Under the pieces are notes generated by a model. It searched no databases. It was not told the DNA's origin and was given only the letters and a program-made list of their open reading frames with translations. From Diospyros lotus (taxonomy: Eukaryota; Streptophyta; Magnoliopsida; Ericales; Ebenaceae), in contig NC_068351.1 in assembly GCF_014633365.1 (NCBI RefSeq), positions 7,322,907-7,386,906 of the forward strand: a stretch of DNA of 64,000 nt, given 5' to 3'. The stretch's first letter is position 1. Every line of letters starts with the position of its first letter. Position numbers and translations under genes: made by a program. Below, in pieces: positions 10,590 to 23,400 of this stretch.

Positions 10590-11456
10590 TCATGGCCGGG
10601 GAACCGGGGGCGTTGACGGCTGAGGGTTTTGCCCATAGAAACCGATACCTGGTGGCCGATAATATCCCCCATTTGTGGGTTGCTGCGACTGGTTTTGCGA
10701 TGGCTGAGCCTGCTGCTGCGGGGACTGAAGTGGTTGTGGCTGCGGCTGGGGGGCTGGTCTTGCTAATCCCATTGCAATATGTGAAGGCAGGGGAGGGGGA
10801 GGTGGCAGGCTACTAGCACCATATCCGTAAGGCATAACCCCCATCATCAGACCACCGGGTTGGACAAATTGGTTTGCCTGTGGCACAGGAGGTGGAGGTG
10901 GCGGTGGCTGAAATGGAGCCGGTAATTGATTGGCTTGGGAGATGGGTTGCATACTTGTAGATGGCATGCTAGCCATGGGTTGCTGTTGCACAGAGGTAAA
11001 GTAGCCTGTACTACCCATGTCCGAACTATTAGTGTCTGTAACCAGCATCGGTTTTTCTAGTTTAGGCCGTTTTTCTGGAGAGAATATGGGTAGACTTGAG
11101 GTGAACCCCGCTGATTTCATACCACCATTCATGGAGGCGGCCTCCTCTGCAACGAGAGATGAGAGAACAGACGTAAGCATCTGAGCAGAGGATGTAGAAG
11201 CAGCAAGCTTAGCAGCAACTGCAGCAGCTGCCGCCTTCTTGTTCTCTTCTTCACTAGACTTCAGGCTGGAAAAGGAAATCACGGGTTGGGCCAATGAAGA
11301 TGGAGGAGTGCTGATAGGATGAGCTGCAGGGAGGTTGGGTTCAACCACAGTAGCTACTTCCATCGGTTGGTTGGTTGTTGTCAGGGAAGGAGGAACAGGT
11401 GGCAGTGTCAGCTTGTGTCTCATATTGCCAATTTCCTCGAGTTGACCTTGAGCAAC
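10590..11456 (-). CDS. CID gene exon 7, Pro/Gln-rich C-terminus
   Basis: 288 codons plus TGA, acceptor ATGCAG|GTTGCT. It begins [18 protein letters not shown] (end of the coiled coil). An alanine-rich patch follows ([14 protein letters not shown]), then [15 protein letters not shown], proline runs ([10 protein letters not shown] and PPPPPLP) and a Q/P tract ([13 protein letters not shown]). The polypeptide is low-complexity and probably disordered. Confidence 0.9.
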   Translation of the reverse strand, partial: VAQGQLEEIGNMRHKLTLPPVPPSLTTTNQPMEVATVVEPNLPAAHPISTPPSSLAQPVISFSSLKSSEEENKKAAAAAVAAKLAASTSSAQMLTSVLSSLVAEEAASMNGGMKSAGFTSSLPIFSPEKRPKLEKPMLVTDTNSSDMGSTGYFTSVQQQPMASMPSTSMQPISQANQLPAPFQPPPPPPPVPQANQFVQPGGLMMGVMPYGYGASSLPPPPPLPSHIAMGLARPAPQPQPQPLQSPQQQAQPSQNQSQQPTNGGYYRPPGIGFYGQNPQPSTPPVPRP

Positions 11457-14400
11457 CTGCATAACCATTCAGTGGCACTGGTTATCCCAATTAAGCAATT
11501 GTAGTATTTCCATTTTCAGAATTCATGAGATCAGACAAAAAACATGTTTTATTACATCTGAATAAGACATCATGCAAGTGACCGGTACTACATTTCCCCA
11601 TCCATCCCACAATTTATGCAGGTAACCAAAATTAAAAGGGGACGGCAGAATGATAAGGTTTGGTAAAAATAAGGATAGATTTAACTAAAGCAGCCAAGAC
11701 GAAGGTACAATTATCTTCATGAAAAAATTATCTTCCTGAAAAGGCAACGAAGAACCAAGAAAACTAGAAAAAGTTATCACTATATTTGTAACTGCTTTTG
11801 GATTAGATTATTACTAGAATCAATCCTAATTCACCCCACCTCTTGGGTTCCTACGGCTATGGGCCAACCTAATATGTGAGAGAGAGAGAGTTTTCCCATG
11901 AGAATGCAGCTACAAGAAAGAGATGTTCGTATCATGTGTCATAGCCTAAGGGTAGGATAGTCCAAAATTTTTGGTCAGCTGTTAGTGTTGTACCTAGGCA
12001 GTTAATAGCTAGCTTCTCCTGGTGTACATTCTAGAAGATACAGCAGCTAATGGATTATAATTATCTGTACTGGGCACAGCCAAAAAGGCATGAAATGGAA
12101 AGAATCTATCCTCTCTCAATCTCTCTCTTCCCCGAATTCCTTCAGGATTCTCTCATCAGAATCCTATAATACCCTTGCCAGCTCTGAGAAGCTGACAATT
12201 GGTATCAGAGCCATCAGAATCCTATAATACCCTTGCCAGCTCTGAGAAGCTGATAATTAGTATTAGAGCCGGCAGTCTTGGCAGCAGGACGAAGGCAGGT
12301 CGATAGGCCAGCACACCAGGGGCGACACGAACAGACAAGTGTTCGCGATTGGTGCAGGAGTCCGTCGAAGGAGGTGACACGGAAAGCCAAGAGATTCGCA
12401 ACTGAGCAGAAGACTGGTGCAGGAGTTCCGTTGAAGTTGGCAACGTGGATGGATAGGGGGTTCACGATTTGGGTCGGATGAGAAATTGGGTGCCACGGCC
12501 AATGTCAATTGCAGCCAGTGATTAGTTGCAGATGTTAGAGTTGTACCCCACAAGCCAATCGTGTTTTATGTAGTTGATCATACTTTACATTGGGATTCTT
12601 TATCTTCAATAAATTATTCCTAGAAGGAATTATATTTTTATTTGTCATTGATGGTTGTCGTTATTATTTATTGCAATCCATACTTGACAAAGTCCATAAA
12701 TCAAATAGGCTTGTGAAATATGGTCATGCATAGAGATGACAATCATGAAACATATTCTTTATAAGCCTTGATTTTAAATGTTCCTAGTCATAAGGTTATT
12801 CAAATTGGACACTAATAACTCGGATAGACTAGCACATATGATGCATGCTCACTCAGGAGGATGTTTTGTTTCATAGACATTGGTGTGAGGATACTAGTGC
12901 ATATATGTGGATGCTTATTATAAGAATAAGTACACTAAACTGACCCATTATAGAATTCCTAATGGTTATTGTTTAATGTCGAATTGGAATTCTTGTGTTG
13001 CAATAGTGCAGATCGATCCTTTGACTTGAGACATCATGATAGTCTTATATTTGATTGGTTACGCTTTGGTGTTTTTTTGGATTCTAATGGAGTCATTGAC
13101 AAACTATCACTGGGCGTGGCCTTATCACATATGAAGGTTTGTGAATATCGAAATAGGATTCATCACTCATCATTAAGATAAGAGGATGTCTTATGTATTC
13201 CGATGATTTCATAACTGAGAAAATCCTTAGCCAAGGTGAGGTGGAAATCAAAAGGTGTTTTGATTTCGCCTATCAAGTCGTAAATCTAGAATGAATACAA
13301 AGTTATTAAATGATTAGGATTTCATCAAAAAATCATATCCTAAATTCAATCGGGACATATATCGATGAAAGGATTTTACTGCACAATAATTGCAATTGAA
13401 AAGATCCGCATTTTTTCATCGTTGGCCAGGTATTCATGGCACGTTGCTAGACGTTAACCATGATATGTAGGGTTTTAGAATTAATTTAATTAATTCTAAA
13501 AACTATTAATTAAAGAGTTTAATTAAGAAGCCCATGAGATGTGTTAATTAAGAAGCCCATTAGTTTAATTAAAGAGTTTAATTAATCTAATATAAGTTGG
13601 GCCTTGATATAGCCCAATAAAATTGACCCTACATCTAGTCTAATAGTGGAGCTAAGGGGTCACACACTTAGATCGAGCCCATTCCACAATTAAAAAAGAG
13701 AGAGTCAACCCAATGTGATTAAGGGCCAGGCCTAAAATGTTTCGGGTTTTTCCAAGGTATGATTAGGGTTCTGAACTCTATTTATATGCCACTTAAGAAG
13801 TTGGAAAAAAAGAAGAAAAATTCGTTCTCTCTAAAGGCGTCTAGGGTTGCTAGCACGACCAAGACGTCCGTGGAAGGATCGATCGTGTGGACCGAACTTG
13901 GAGGAGATCGTGCTTGCGTCTCTACGGATCGAAATCAGGCAGAATCGACGCTCTACACGGTCGGCAGTTCCTAATAGCATAACCAAAGGAAGAATTGGAG
14001 GTGAGGTATGGCAGAAGGCACACGTATGAAACAGCTGGAGTCGAGGTTGGATGCCTTGGAATTGGGCCTCCGACAAAACCATGAGCAAGTAGACGAGGGG
14101 CTAGAGACGGTTGAAGCAGGAATCCAACACACCCAAGAGGAAGTCAGCCACATCGAGCAGATGTGTTGATGATGGAGAGGAATATCCGGGAAGAGTTTTT
14201 GGGGTTGAGCCAGCAGCTGAGTGCCCTCACCATGTTTTCGCGACAGCCCAACGCAAGCCTGCTAGTGGATTTCCCTCCTCGAGCCATGGCAGCACCCATC
14301 TTTCCCGGACCGAGGGGCCAGCCAGAAGTGGATGAACGAACAAAGTATGCTGCTGAAATGGCTTTTGGAAGATGATTTTTGGTTTGCAACAACCCAATTC

Positions 14401-17400
14401 ACAAAGGGTAATTGCAGCTCGTGGCCAAGCTCAATATTGTCTCCTCCATGAATAAAAAGTTTGTAAACACTCCTATTTAGCTGCAGAGAATCTCCCAGCA
14501 ACCTCATAAGTATTATCTCCAAATGCTTGGTGCAATGCTGACTGATTACTTCCACTGCTACTGTGACAACCTAGGCCCGAACTTCAGTGTCAAAATCTGC
14601 GTACTAGATAGGGAAAGTATCCTTTCTAGCCAAAACTACTCTTCTAACATTCTCATGGTGGTCATTGGTGCTTAGAATCTCCTCATTGAATATAGCATTC
14701 AAAACTTTGTCATAATCACTGGGGTCTTTTGAATTATGCATTGTTGCAACACATTGTCTAACAATTCATATTCCATTTGAACAGGCAAAGTATGTTGGAG
14801 TAGTTCAGCGGCAGGTGGAAGATCTGTAGGACTTGGGGACATCAAGCGCTATAACACGGATACCGGATCTGGGAATTCAGCAACCCAAGCTGGAAGAAGT
14901 TCCTGCTTCTGTTTAAGATAAGAAAGAACAATATGCCTTTTCGTAGTTGATCCAATTAGGTGCCATAGCTCAAAGAAGACAACCCTTAAGCTGTACCTAT
15001 CAGCCTTTTCATCAATCTTTGGCCACTCTTCATCAATTTCCTGTGTAGAGAAAAACTGAAAAAGTAGGTACCAACTCGGCCAGTATGATCTAAAGAAACT
15101 CCAGCCATTTCTGCAGGATCTAGATCCTAGTTCACCTCATCTTCGGCCTGACTATTAGCCAGCATCACCAAGGAATCAATGTTTTGTTCCCATGATACTT
15201 CATCATGATTTATTGGCTATCCTTTGAATTTCTTGGCAATTGTAACAGGATTTATTTCAACGGATTTCTCCTCTGGTGGAGCCTCAATAATTCCTCCAGT
15301 AGCTGCCCTTCTTCCCTTGTCATCTTGAATGATCTGCTCCAATTCAAGTCTTTCCTCACTTCTTGCAACAACCAGTCCTAATCATAGGGCCTTAGACTGC
15401 AGTCTAAGGAATACCTCCAATTTGCTGACTGCTCTTAGTATAACCATTAGGCTGCCGCTTGTGCCTTATAGAAATGGCTTCCAATGCCGTTTCATGAAGC
15501 CTCAGCCTCTCAGGCGCTTGTTATACCGTGGCAAGACATCATTTTCACAATAGGTCTCAATGCATCATTAAGATCATCAATGAATTTCAACACAAAGTAA
15601 GATTCCTTTAAGGTCGGTTGAGAATTAAGTATCAGCGCTTCCAATTCCTCAAATTTGACCTTATAATCCATTACAGACTCTTCTTGCGTTAGGTTATTCA
15701 ATTCGTCTTTAAGTTGATTTAAGGAAGCAGAGTACTACTTAGAAAAACATTCAGCCAAAATACTAACCTGAAATTTATGTGAAAATAGAATCAAAAATTC
15801 ATCCAGCTGTCTACTAAGATCCTTGATTCCTTTTACTATTGCAGCACATTCTTCCCTGATTGTTTTCTCAATAGACTGTACACTTTCAAAAAGTCCTTTG
15901 GCCATCTCCACCGTTCAATTCCTTGAAAACTCACCATTGTAACAGCCTAACTGCTTCCAATACTCGCCTAACCCTCAATTTAGCAAACGCAACTTGAATC
16001 CACCTCAACCACTACTTCAGAAAGTCACCTAGAAACTTGATCCGCCTCAAATGCAATCCAGCGAGATCTGGATCTACTTCGCCTTAAATTCTAACTCGAT
16101 TAACTAGAGCAGGAAGAGTCGACGACCAAGGAACTGCTCTGTTACAGTCTCCTGAGGAATCGAAAGAGTCGATTCTAATCCAACTTCATGCGAGGGGGAT
16201 TTCCGACGATATCTTGGCTCTAATCTAGCTCGCCGGAGATCGTTTAATGCTTTTTCAATTAACAGCAGAGGAACAGCCTCACGATAACCTAGTGCCTCCA
16301 AGTCAGCAACCTATAATCGGCTTCTGTGGCTTACAAGTAATGATCGCCTAGGTCAAACAACTGAGAATTCCTCTAGATTGAATTGCACTCGCTAATGTTT
16401 AGTGATCGTTCTAGATCTGCTTTCGACTGTGCCTTCCTTCTCGCTTGAACTTGCTAATTGAGTTCGCTGAAATTTCCACCAAAAACCACCCGACTCTACT
16501 TCACTTCTCAATTTCGAACCGAGAGTTGCTTTGCTCTCTCGGCTATGACCTATCCTTTGATTCCTTAGAATTTGATTGGAAAAGCTGCTCGCACTCACCT
16601 GTCAATAGTCGAGAACCGCTAGTTTAGATCATTGCCAGAATTCAAACATTCGAACCAAATTCCTATGAGTTCAACAAAATCATAACCGAAGAACGATCAA
16701 CTCTGATACCAAATGTCACATTCCTATGGTTACCTAAGGTTGAGATTGGAATTAGGGGAAAAATCAGAAAGAGAGAATTGAGGAGGGAGAAAAATTATCA
16801 AAAAGGGGGGAGAAATCAAAGAGAATCGAGAGAGGGATAGAGAGAATTAAAGGATAGAATTTCAATCTCATTTCACATAACATCTCATCCTCTTACAAGT
16901 AGCCCTTTTATAGGCATAACTAGCTGGCTAAATTGAATTCATAATAGCACCCATGTGCTGCTAACAGAATAGAAAATATCTCTTAACAAACTATTGTAAC
17001 CTTATTGCGATATTGCCCTTCTATTGCTCGTAGGGTCATGGCAAATGGCCAAGGTCGGGAAGGTGGTATACAAGTTGTAGTTACCAGAAGGAGTGATGAT
17101 CCACCCTGTTTTTCACGTTTCATCAAAATTCCCTACCTCTCACCCAAGTCTTGGTGTAGTGGAGTCACCTGCACCCTAATCACACAACTTGGGAATAGTT
17201 GCCTAATCTTCTCAAACAATTCCCCTGAGTTGCCCAACTTTTTTAATTTCTTGAGGACAAGAAATATTTCAAGGAAGGGGGGTATTTGTCACATTCCTAA
17301 GGGTAGGATAGTAAATGTAATTTCCTTTATGTCGTGCGTGGGGATAGTACCTAGTTAGTTAGGAGTAGCCATGCTTCATTGGTTGTACATTCCAGTGGTT

Positions 17401-20400
17401 GTATTCCAACTGGAGGGTATATTTAAAGCCACAACCAGAGAATATGATATCATGCGATGAATGAGATTAAATCTTTTCTCTCTCCATTCAATCATCTCTC
17501 TCTGTCTCTCTCGCATCTTCTCTCTCCCTCTAAATTTTTCTCCAATTCTTGAATATTCCTTTGTCAAATCTGGGGATTTGACACTGGCCATTTGAACCCA
17601 CACTTGATTAGGAACATGGCTAAGAAAGATTTGATATTTGGACTACCAAAAATAAGATTTTGTGAACACATAATGAGGTGATGTTTGTTGCAAGAGAAAA
17701 TTAGTTAGAACATCACTCAAATAAAAAAATAAAAAAACTTTTTTGATGCAAGTACTAGCAAGTGTCTACCATTACTACACATGAATGTACCCAAGCCTAT
17801 TCAAAAGAGGAGTTTGAGAGGCAAACATTAATGGATGACTACTCAAGATTCAGACAGAAGTATTTCTAGCAACAAAAGATGAAGCATTTCAATCCTTTGT
17901 GAGACTAGCTAAAAGAATACAAAGAGAACTAGGAAAAAAAAAAAGGAAAAGAAAAGAAAAAAAGGATCTATTAGCAATAACTATGGTGGAGTTTGAAAAC
18001 AAATTATTCCTAGAATTTTGTGAGGAAAATAGTACTTCTCACCCATTCTCCACTCCTAAGACAACCTCATAAAATGTAGTAGTAGAAAGGATAAATAAAA
18101 CACTACAAAAATGGTTAGAACCAGCTTATAGAAAACAACTTGCCTACTGATTTATGGGCTGAAGCTGTAAACAAAGCTTGTTACATCTTAAATAGATTTA
18201 TGATAAGGCAAGTAATAAGGAAAACTCATGTCAAATTAATGTATAATGAAAAGCTAAATGTATCACATTTCTAAGCTTTTGGATATAAGTCCTTCAATTT
18301 AACAATAATGATAAGTTTGGGAAATTTAATGCAAAGAATGATGAAGGAATCTTCTTGGTTACTTTTTAACTCAAGCAAAAGCCTATAGAAAATTCAGACT
18401 AGAACAATGGAAGAATTTCATTCATGTAATATTCAATGAAGTAAATAACTCAAGCAAAGAGAATTGAAAAAAAAAAATATATATATATATATATATAAGA
18501 GAGTAGAATCTAGCAAAAGATTAGAAAGACAATCTCTAGAAGATGGGAGAATAAATGAACTAATGAAGACATTAAGATGCAATAACAAATAGAATAATAG
18601 AAAAACAATCAACAAGACATAGGTTCATTACTAAAATCTTACAAATTCTTCAATAACCATCTTCCCAAACAAATCATAAGAGAACCTAGCCGAGGAGTGA
18701 GGACTAGGGCTACATTACAATACTGGGACTTTTCCAATTTCAGCTTGACTGCAACAAGGATTTGCATTGAGCTCTTATCTCTTTGTACCAATGATAGAAT
18801 GAACTCACCAAGTACATTCAACAAGAGATGTCTTGGTGTTTGTTATTTCTGGATGCTATTGTATTGGTGGTTAGACAAAAGAATGCATCAATAATAAGCT
18901 TGAGCCTCAAGGTATTAGAGAGAGACTCCTTAGAGTCCAAAAACTTCAAGTTGAAAAGATTACAGACTGAATATATAGAATGTGAATCTAGTAAAAATAA
19001 ATGTGTGAGTTATATTTCAGTAAGACTTGAAAATCAAATCATCTCAAGCAAAGATTAGTTTAAATATCTTGAATTTATTATCCAAAAAGACAAGAGGATT
19101 GCTTAGAATATTACTCAAAATTAAAGTAGGATGGTTAAAATGGAGAAGTGCTTTTGAGTTTTGACATTTTATATAATTGCAAAATCCTTTTAAAGCTACA
19201 AGGAAAGTTTTACTAAACAGCTATCAGACCAGCTCTATTGTATGCCACCAAAATGTTTTAGTAGTAGATATGAGATCATACCCCTCCACCTCCCCCACGC
19301 CCCCAAAAAATAAAAAATAAATAAAAAAGAGATTATCCATAATAAGGATACATCAACTCTAGCTAGGATAAAGACTTGATATGTTTTTATTGCAAGTATA
19401 GAGTGACTCTTATAAAGGATAAGATGCATGAGAGACAATTTAGATGATTTAGTGATGTGAGAAAAAGACCAATAGATATTCCTATGAGGAGAATGGATAG
19501 AATGGAAGGAGTTGTTAGCAAAAGAGGTAAAGAAGACACACACACACAAAAATTGCCAGTGAAAAATCCGTAAGCATGACATAGGTTATAATAGTCTTAT
19601 AGAAAATACAGTCATAAAGAGAGGTGATTGGAAAGCTAGAATTTATGTAATTGGCCTGCCTAGTAGGAGTAAGACATGGTGTGTTGTATGATCTAATAAA
19701 AGAGCATCTGCCATGTCAGTGGCTAGAAGTGGTCTAGCTAGGTTGGGGGCATCCTCTCAAGACTTCAAATTTTAATGGTATTACTCCTCACAGCCAGTCC
19801 TAAGCTCAATTAAGGACGGTTGCATTAGGCAGTCAGTGGGAAGTCAACATGAAAATTGTCAGATCTTCTCAACATGAATTCTAAACAAAATGACTGAGCT
19901 ACAATCCATGCAGTTGACCCACCTATCAGAATTAAGGCTTGTGATGATGATGATCTACGCACTGATTTTAATTCAAAAAGAATTTTTTAAGGCTGTCATT
20001 TCACCTCTGTAGGAGGAAACTATCGTCTTCAATCAGACCTGTGGGAAAATTCAGTGGTGCAACCGAAGTTTACCAATCTGGACGGTGCATGTATCTTAAC
20101 AGTTCTAAAATAATGGAAACTTTGTAGCATATAGGATCTAACCAGATAGGCAGTATCTAATACATCAGGACCATAGTTAAAAACAAAGTCCACAGGGAAA
20201 AATAAACGGATAATATTGTATGAAGTTAATGTTTTAACAAATAAAACAAGAATCTAGATGCTATAGTTGCAAATGAACTTCATGAATCAATTGAGAATAT
20301 AATCATTTACAGAAAGTGAATCCTTGTTCACTGACCTCAACTGTTGCTTTAACTGGAACGATTTTGCTACTGTTTGTTGAGAATAAAGATTTTCAAGAGT

Positions 20401-23400
20401 GGACCATACATCCGCAGATGATTCACAGTGAATCACCTGTGCGAGTACCTCTTTGTCTATTGGGGAAAAGAGCCAACCTAGTAATAGCTAATCTTAGCTA
20501 ATCTGATCTGATCCAATTAAGGTATTCAGGATTTGACAACCTGAGAATCAAACTCGCTGGAAGCTGGATCTGAGACATACTTTACTGCTGGCAGAGATTT
20601 ATTGGTGAATGGAAGGAGATAGAACGCCCTAATTGTCGTCAAGATCTGTGCCTTCCAGAAGAGATAATTGCAGGTATCCAACTTGATAGGTATATAATTG
20701 AAGGCCTTTGCAACCGCTGAGAAGTCAAATTGTGAGGCCGATGACAAAGTAGAGGAGGAACAAGGGAAAGAGGAAGAACCGGATTCATGATTAAAAGCCA
20801 TCAACGTCTGTCTAGGGCTCTGATACCATGAAGCAAGAGCTTCAAGGTGAAAACGGAAAGAAATGCAAAAAAAGAGAGAGGGAGAAAAGAGAGAAAGGAA
20901 AGATGAACTCGTTGAACGAATTGAAAAGAATCAAGGTTACAGAAATAAAGGCATGGCTGAACATTTATATCAGCTAACCTTAATAACAAACTATTGCAAC
21001 TTGCAATAGCAATCATAACAACCTAAATAATACAACACCTAATTATAACAACATAACAGTTTACAACCAAATACAACCATGGCACAACACAAGAGAAATA
21101 CACAACAAACTACTCAGCATTATTTCCTTCTACATTCCTCCTCAAATCAGACCCCATGACAGAAGGAGAAGACTTGGGCTTTAGCTTATCTGGAGTAGCA
21201 GTAGGACTGATGCATAGGTGAGAACGTGAGACCAACTTTGACACACAAGAACAGAAACCTATCCCTCAGTAATCCCTTAGTGAAAATATCAGCTACCTGA
21301 TGAAGGGCAGGGACATATCTAATTTCAACCTCACCATTCTCCACCTTCTCCCGAAAAAAATGCACATCAATCTCAATGTGCTTAGTGTGTGAATGAAACA
21401 CAAGATTTTCAGTTATGCTTTTGACTGCTAGGTTTTTAACACATGGATAACCAAACTCAAAAAAAAAAGATTTTAGCCATAAAATCTCAATAACACCCTA
21501 TGCAATAGCTCTATACTCAACTTCTTCAACAGATTTGGCCACCACAAACTATTTCCTTGAACCCCAAACCAACAAATTCTTGCCAAGAAATACCCATAAC
21601 CCATTGGTAGACCTCCTAGTGACTTTACAACCAGCATGATTTGCATCCATGTAAATAGTTAAGGACAAATCACTAGGAGAAGCAGCAAACAACAAGCCCA
21701 AACCAATAGTTCCCTTAAGATATCGAAGTAATCTTTTGTAAGCTAACCAATGTTACACTTTTGAAGAAGCCAGAAACTGACTCAATTTATTCACCACAAA
21801 GGCAATGTCTAGGCCTGGCGTATGTCAAATATTGGAGAGAACCAATGATGGTTCTATAGAGAGATGGATAAGAAAATAAGTCACCCTCATCAGTCAAAGA
21901 AACTCCAAAATTTATAGTTGTAGCATAGGGCTTGCAATCTTGCATTGTTGCCGTTTTCAACAAATCTAAAGTATACTTTAATGGAGTGAGATAAATGCCA
22001 TTGCTATCTCTATAAGCTTCAAACCCTAGGAAGTAATTTACTGATACTAGTGTCTTGAGAGCAAAGCGAGTATCCAAATCTCGAATATAAGCCTGAAGAG
22101 CTGTAGAATCTAAGCGAGTAACAAAAATATCATCAACATATACAAGAAGGAACGATACATATAGAGAGGTCGTTTTGATAAAAAGACAAGCATCAGAAAC
22201 AACCCTTATAAAACCCCAATCCTGCAAGGCAATCCTCAATTTTGTATACCAAGCTCGAGGAGCTTGTTTAAGACCATAAAGAGACTTTTTGCAATCTACA
22301 AACATGAGAAAGAAACTGAGAATTCATAAAACCTTCAGGCTATGAGATATAAACCTCTTCAATTAAATCCCCATTGAGAAAAACATTATTGACATCTACT
22401 TGCTGAATATCCCACCCAACATAAAGTAACAACCAAAGAAAACAAAATCCGAATAATAGGTGTCTTAATGACAGGATTAAAGGTTTCAACATATTCAATC
22501 CCAGGAGTTTGAAGAAAACCCTTAGCCATTAACCAGGCTTTATGCTTGAGAACAGACCCATCAATATTATACTTGACTCTAAACACCCATTTGTAGCCAC
22601 TAAGATCCATATCAGGGGAGAGGGGAACAAGCTCCCATATGTTATTTTGCTGCAATGCAGAAAACTCCTTTTCCATAGCTCTAACCCAATGAGAATCTAA
22701 ATCTAAGAATAGAGGGAGTTGGAGCAACTTTATGTTTGGGTAAAGTAGTCTAAACCAATTGCGGAGCAGAGGAAGGAGCCGAGTGAGAAGTAGAAGAAGA
22801 AGTGTTAGCAGAAAAAGGAGTGGATAAGGTCAGAATAAAGGGTTGTGCTACTTGAGGAAAAGAAGAACTAGAGAATAATAAAGGAAGAAAATGAAGGAAT
22901 AGAGTAGAAGAACTAGTAGAAGCTGACTTAGGTTGAGAAGAAGAGAAAGTAGAGGATGGAAACAGAATAGTAAAGGGATACTCATTAGGATTAAACTGCA
23001 CATGTCTAGAAACATAGACTGTGCCCGATGGATGTGAACATTTGTATCTAGCTTGAACATGGCTATATCAAAGAAACACAGACATGGTGGAATGAAAATC
23101 AAACTTGTGTTTGTTATAAGGTCTAAGATAAGGAAAGCAAGCACAACCAAAGGGCTGAAACAACAGGTAATTAGGTTGTTTGTGGTAAAACAATTCAAAG
23201 GGAGAATGAAACTTAAAGAGGAGAGGCTGATAACAAATTTATGGTGTAGACAACAATTTGAAATGCTTCTACTCAAAACTTCAAGGGCATGTGAGCACGG
23301 GATAATGTAAGACCCATCTCAGCTATATGTCTATGTTTTCTTTCAGCTACACTATTCTATTGGTGTGTATGAGAGCATGTAAATCGAGGTTGAATGCCAT

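Noticed and set aside
10394..10816. 140-codon plus-strand frame with a poly-glycine run
   Set aside because: It is the antisense shadow of the CID exon 7 plus the poly-G tract.
12214..12553. Several minus-strand frames with Ser/Arg-rich products, repeated at 49209-49473
   Set aside because: They are antisense to the gypsy leader that both gypsy A and B share; homology of the frames reflects the leader, not a protein.
17287..17583. Pairing this LTR with the gypsy A LTR at 11937 as one 5.6-kb element
   Set aside because: The two LTRs share only short blocks and differ over most of their length.
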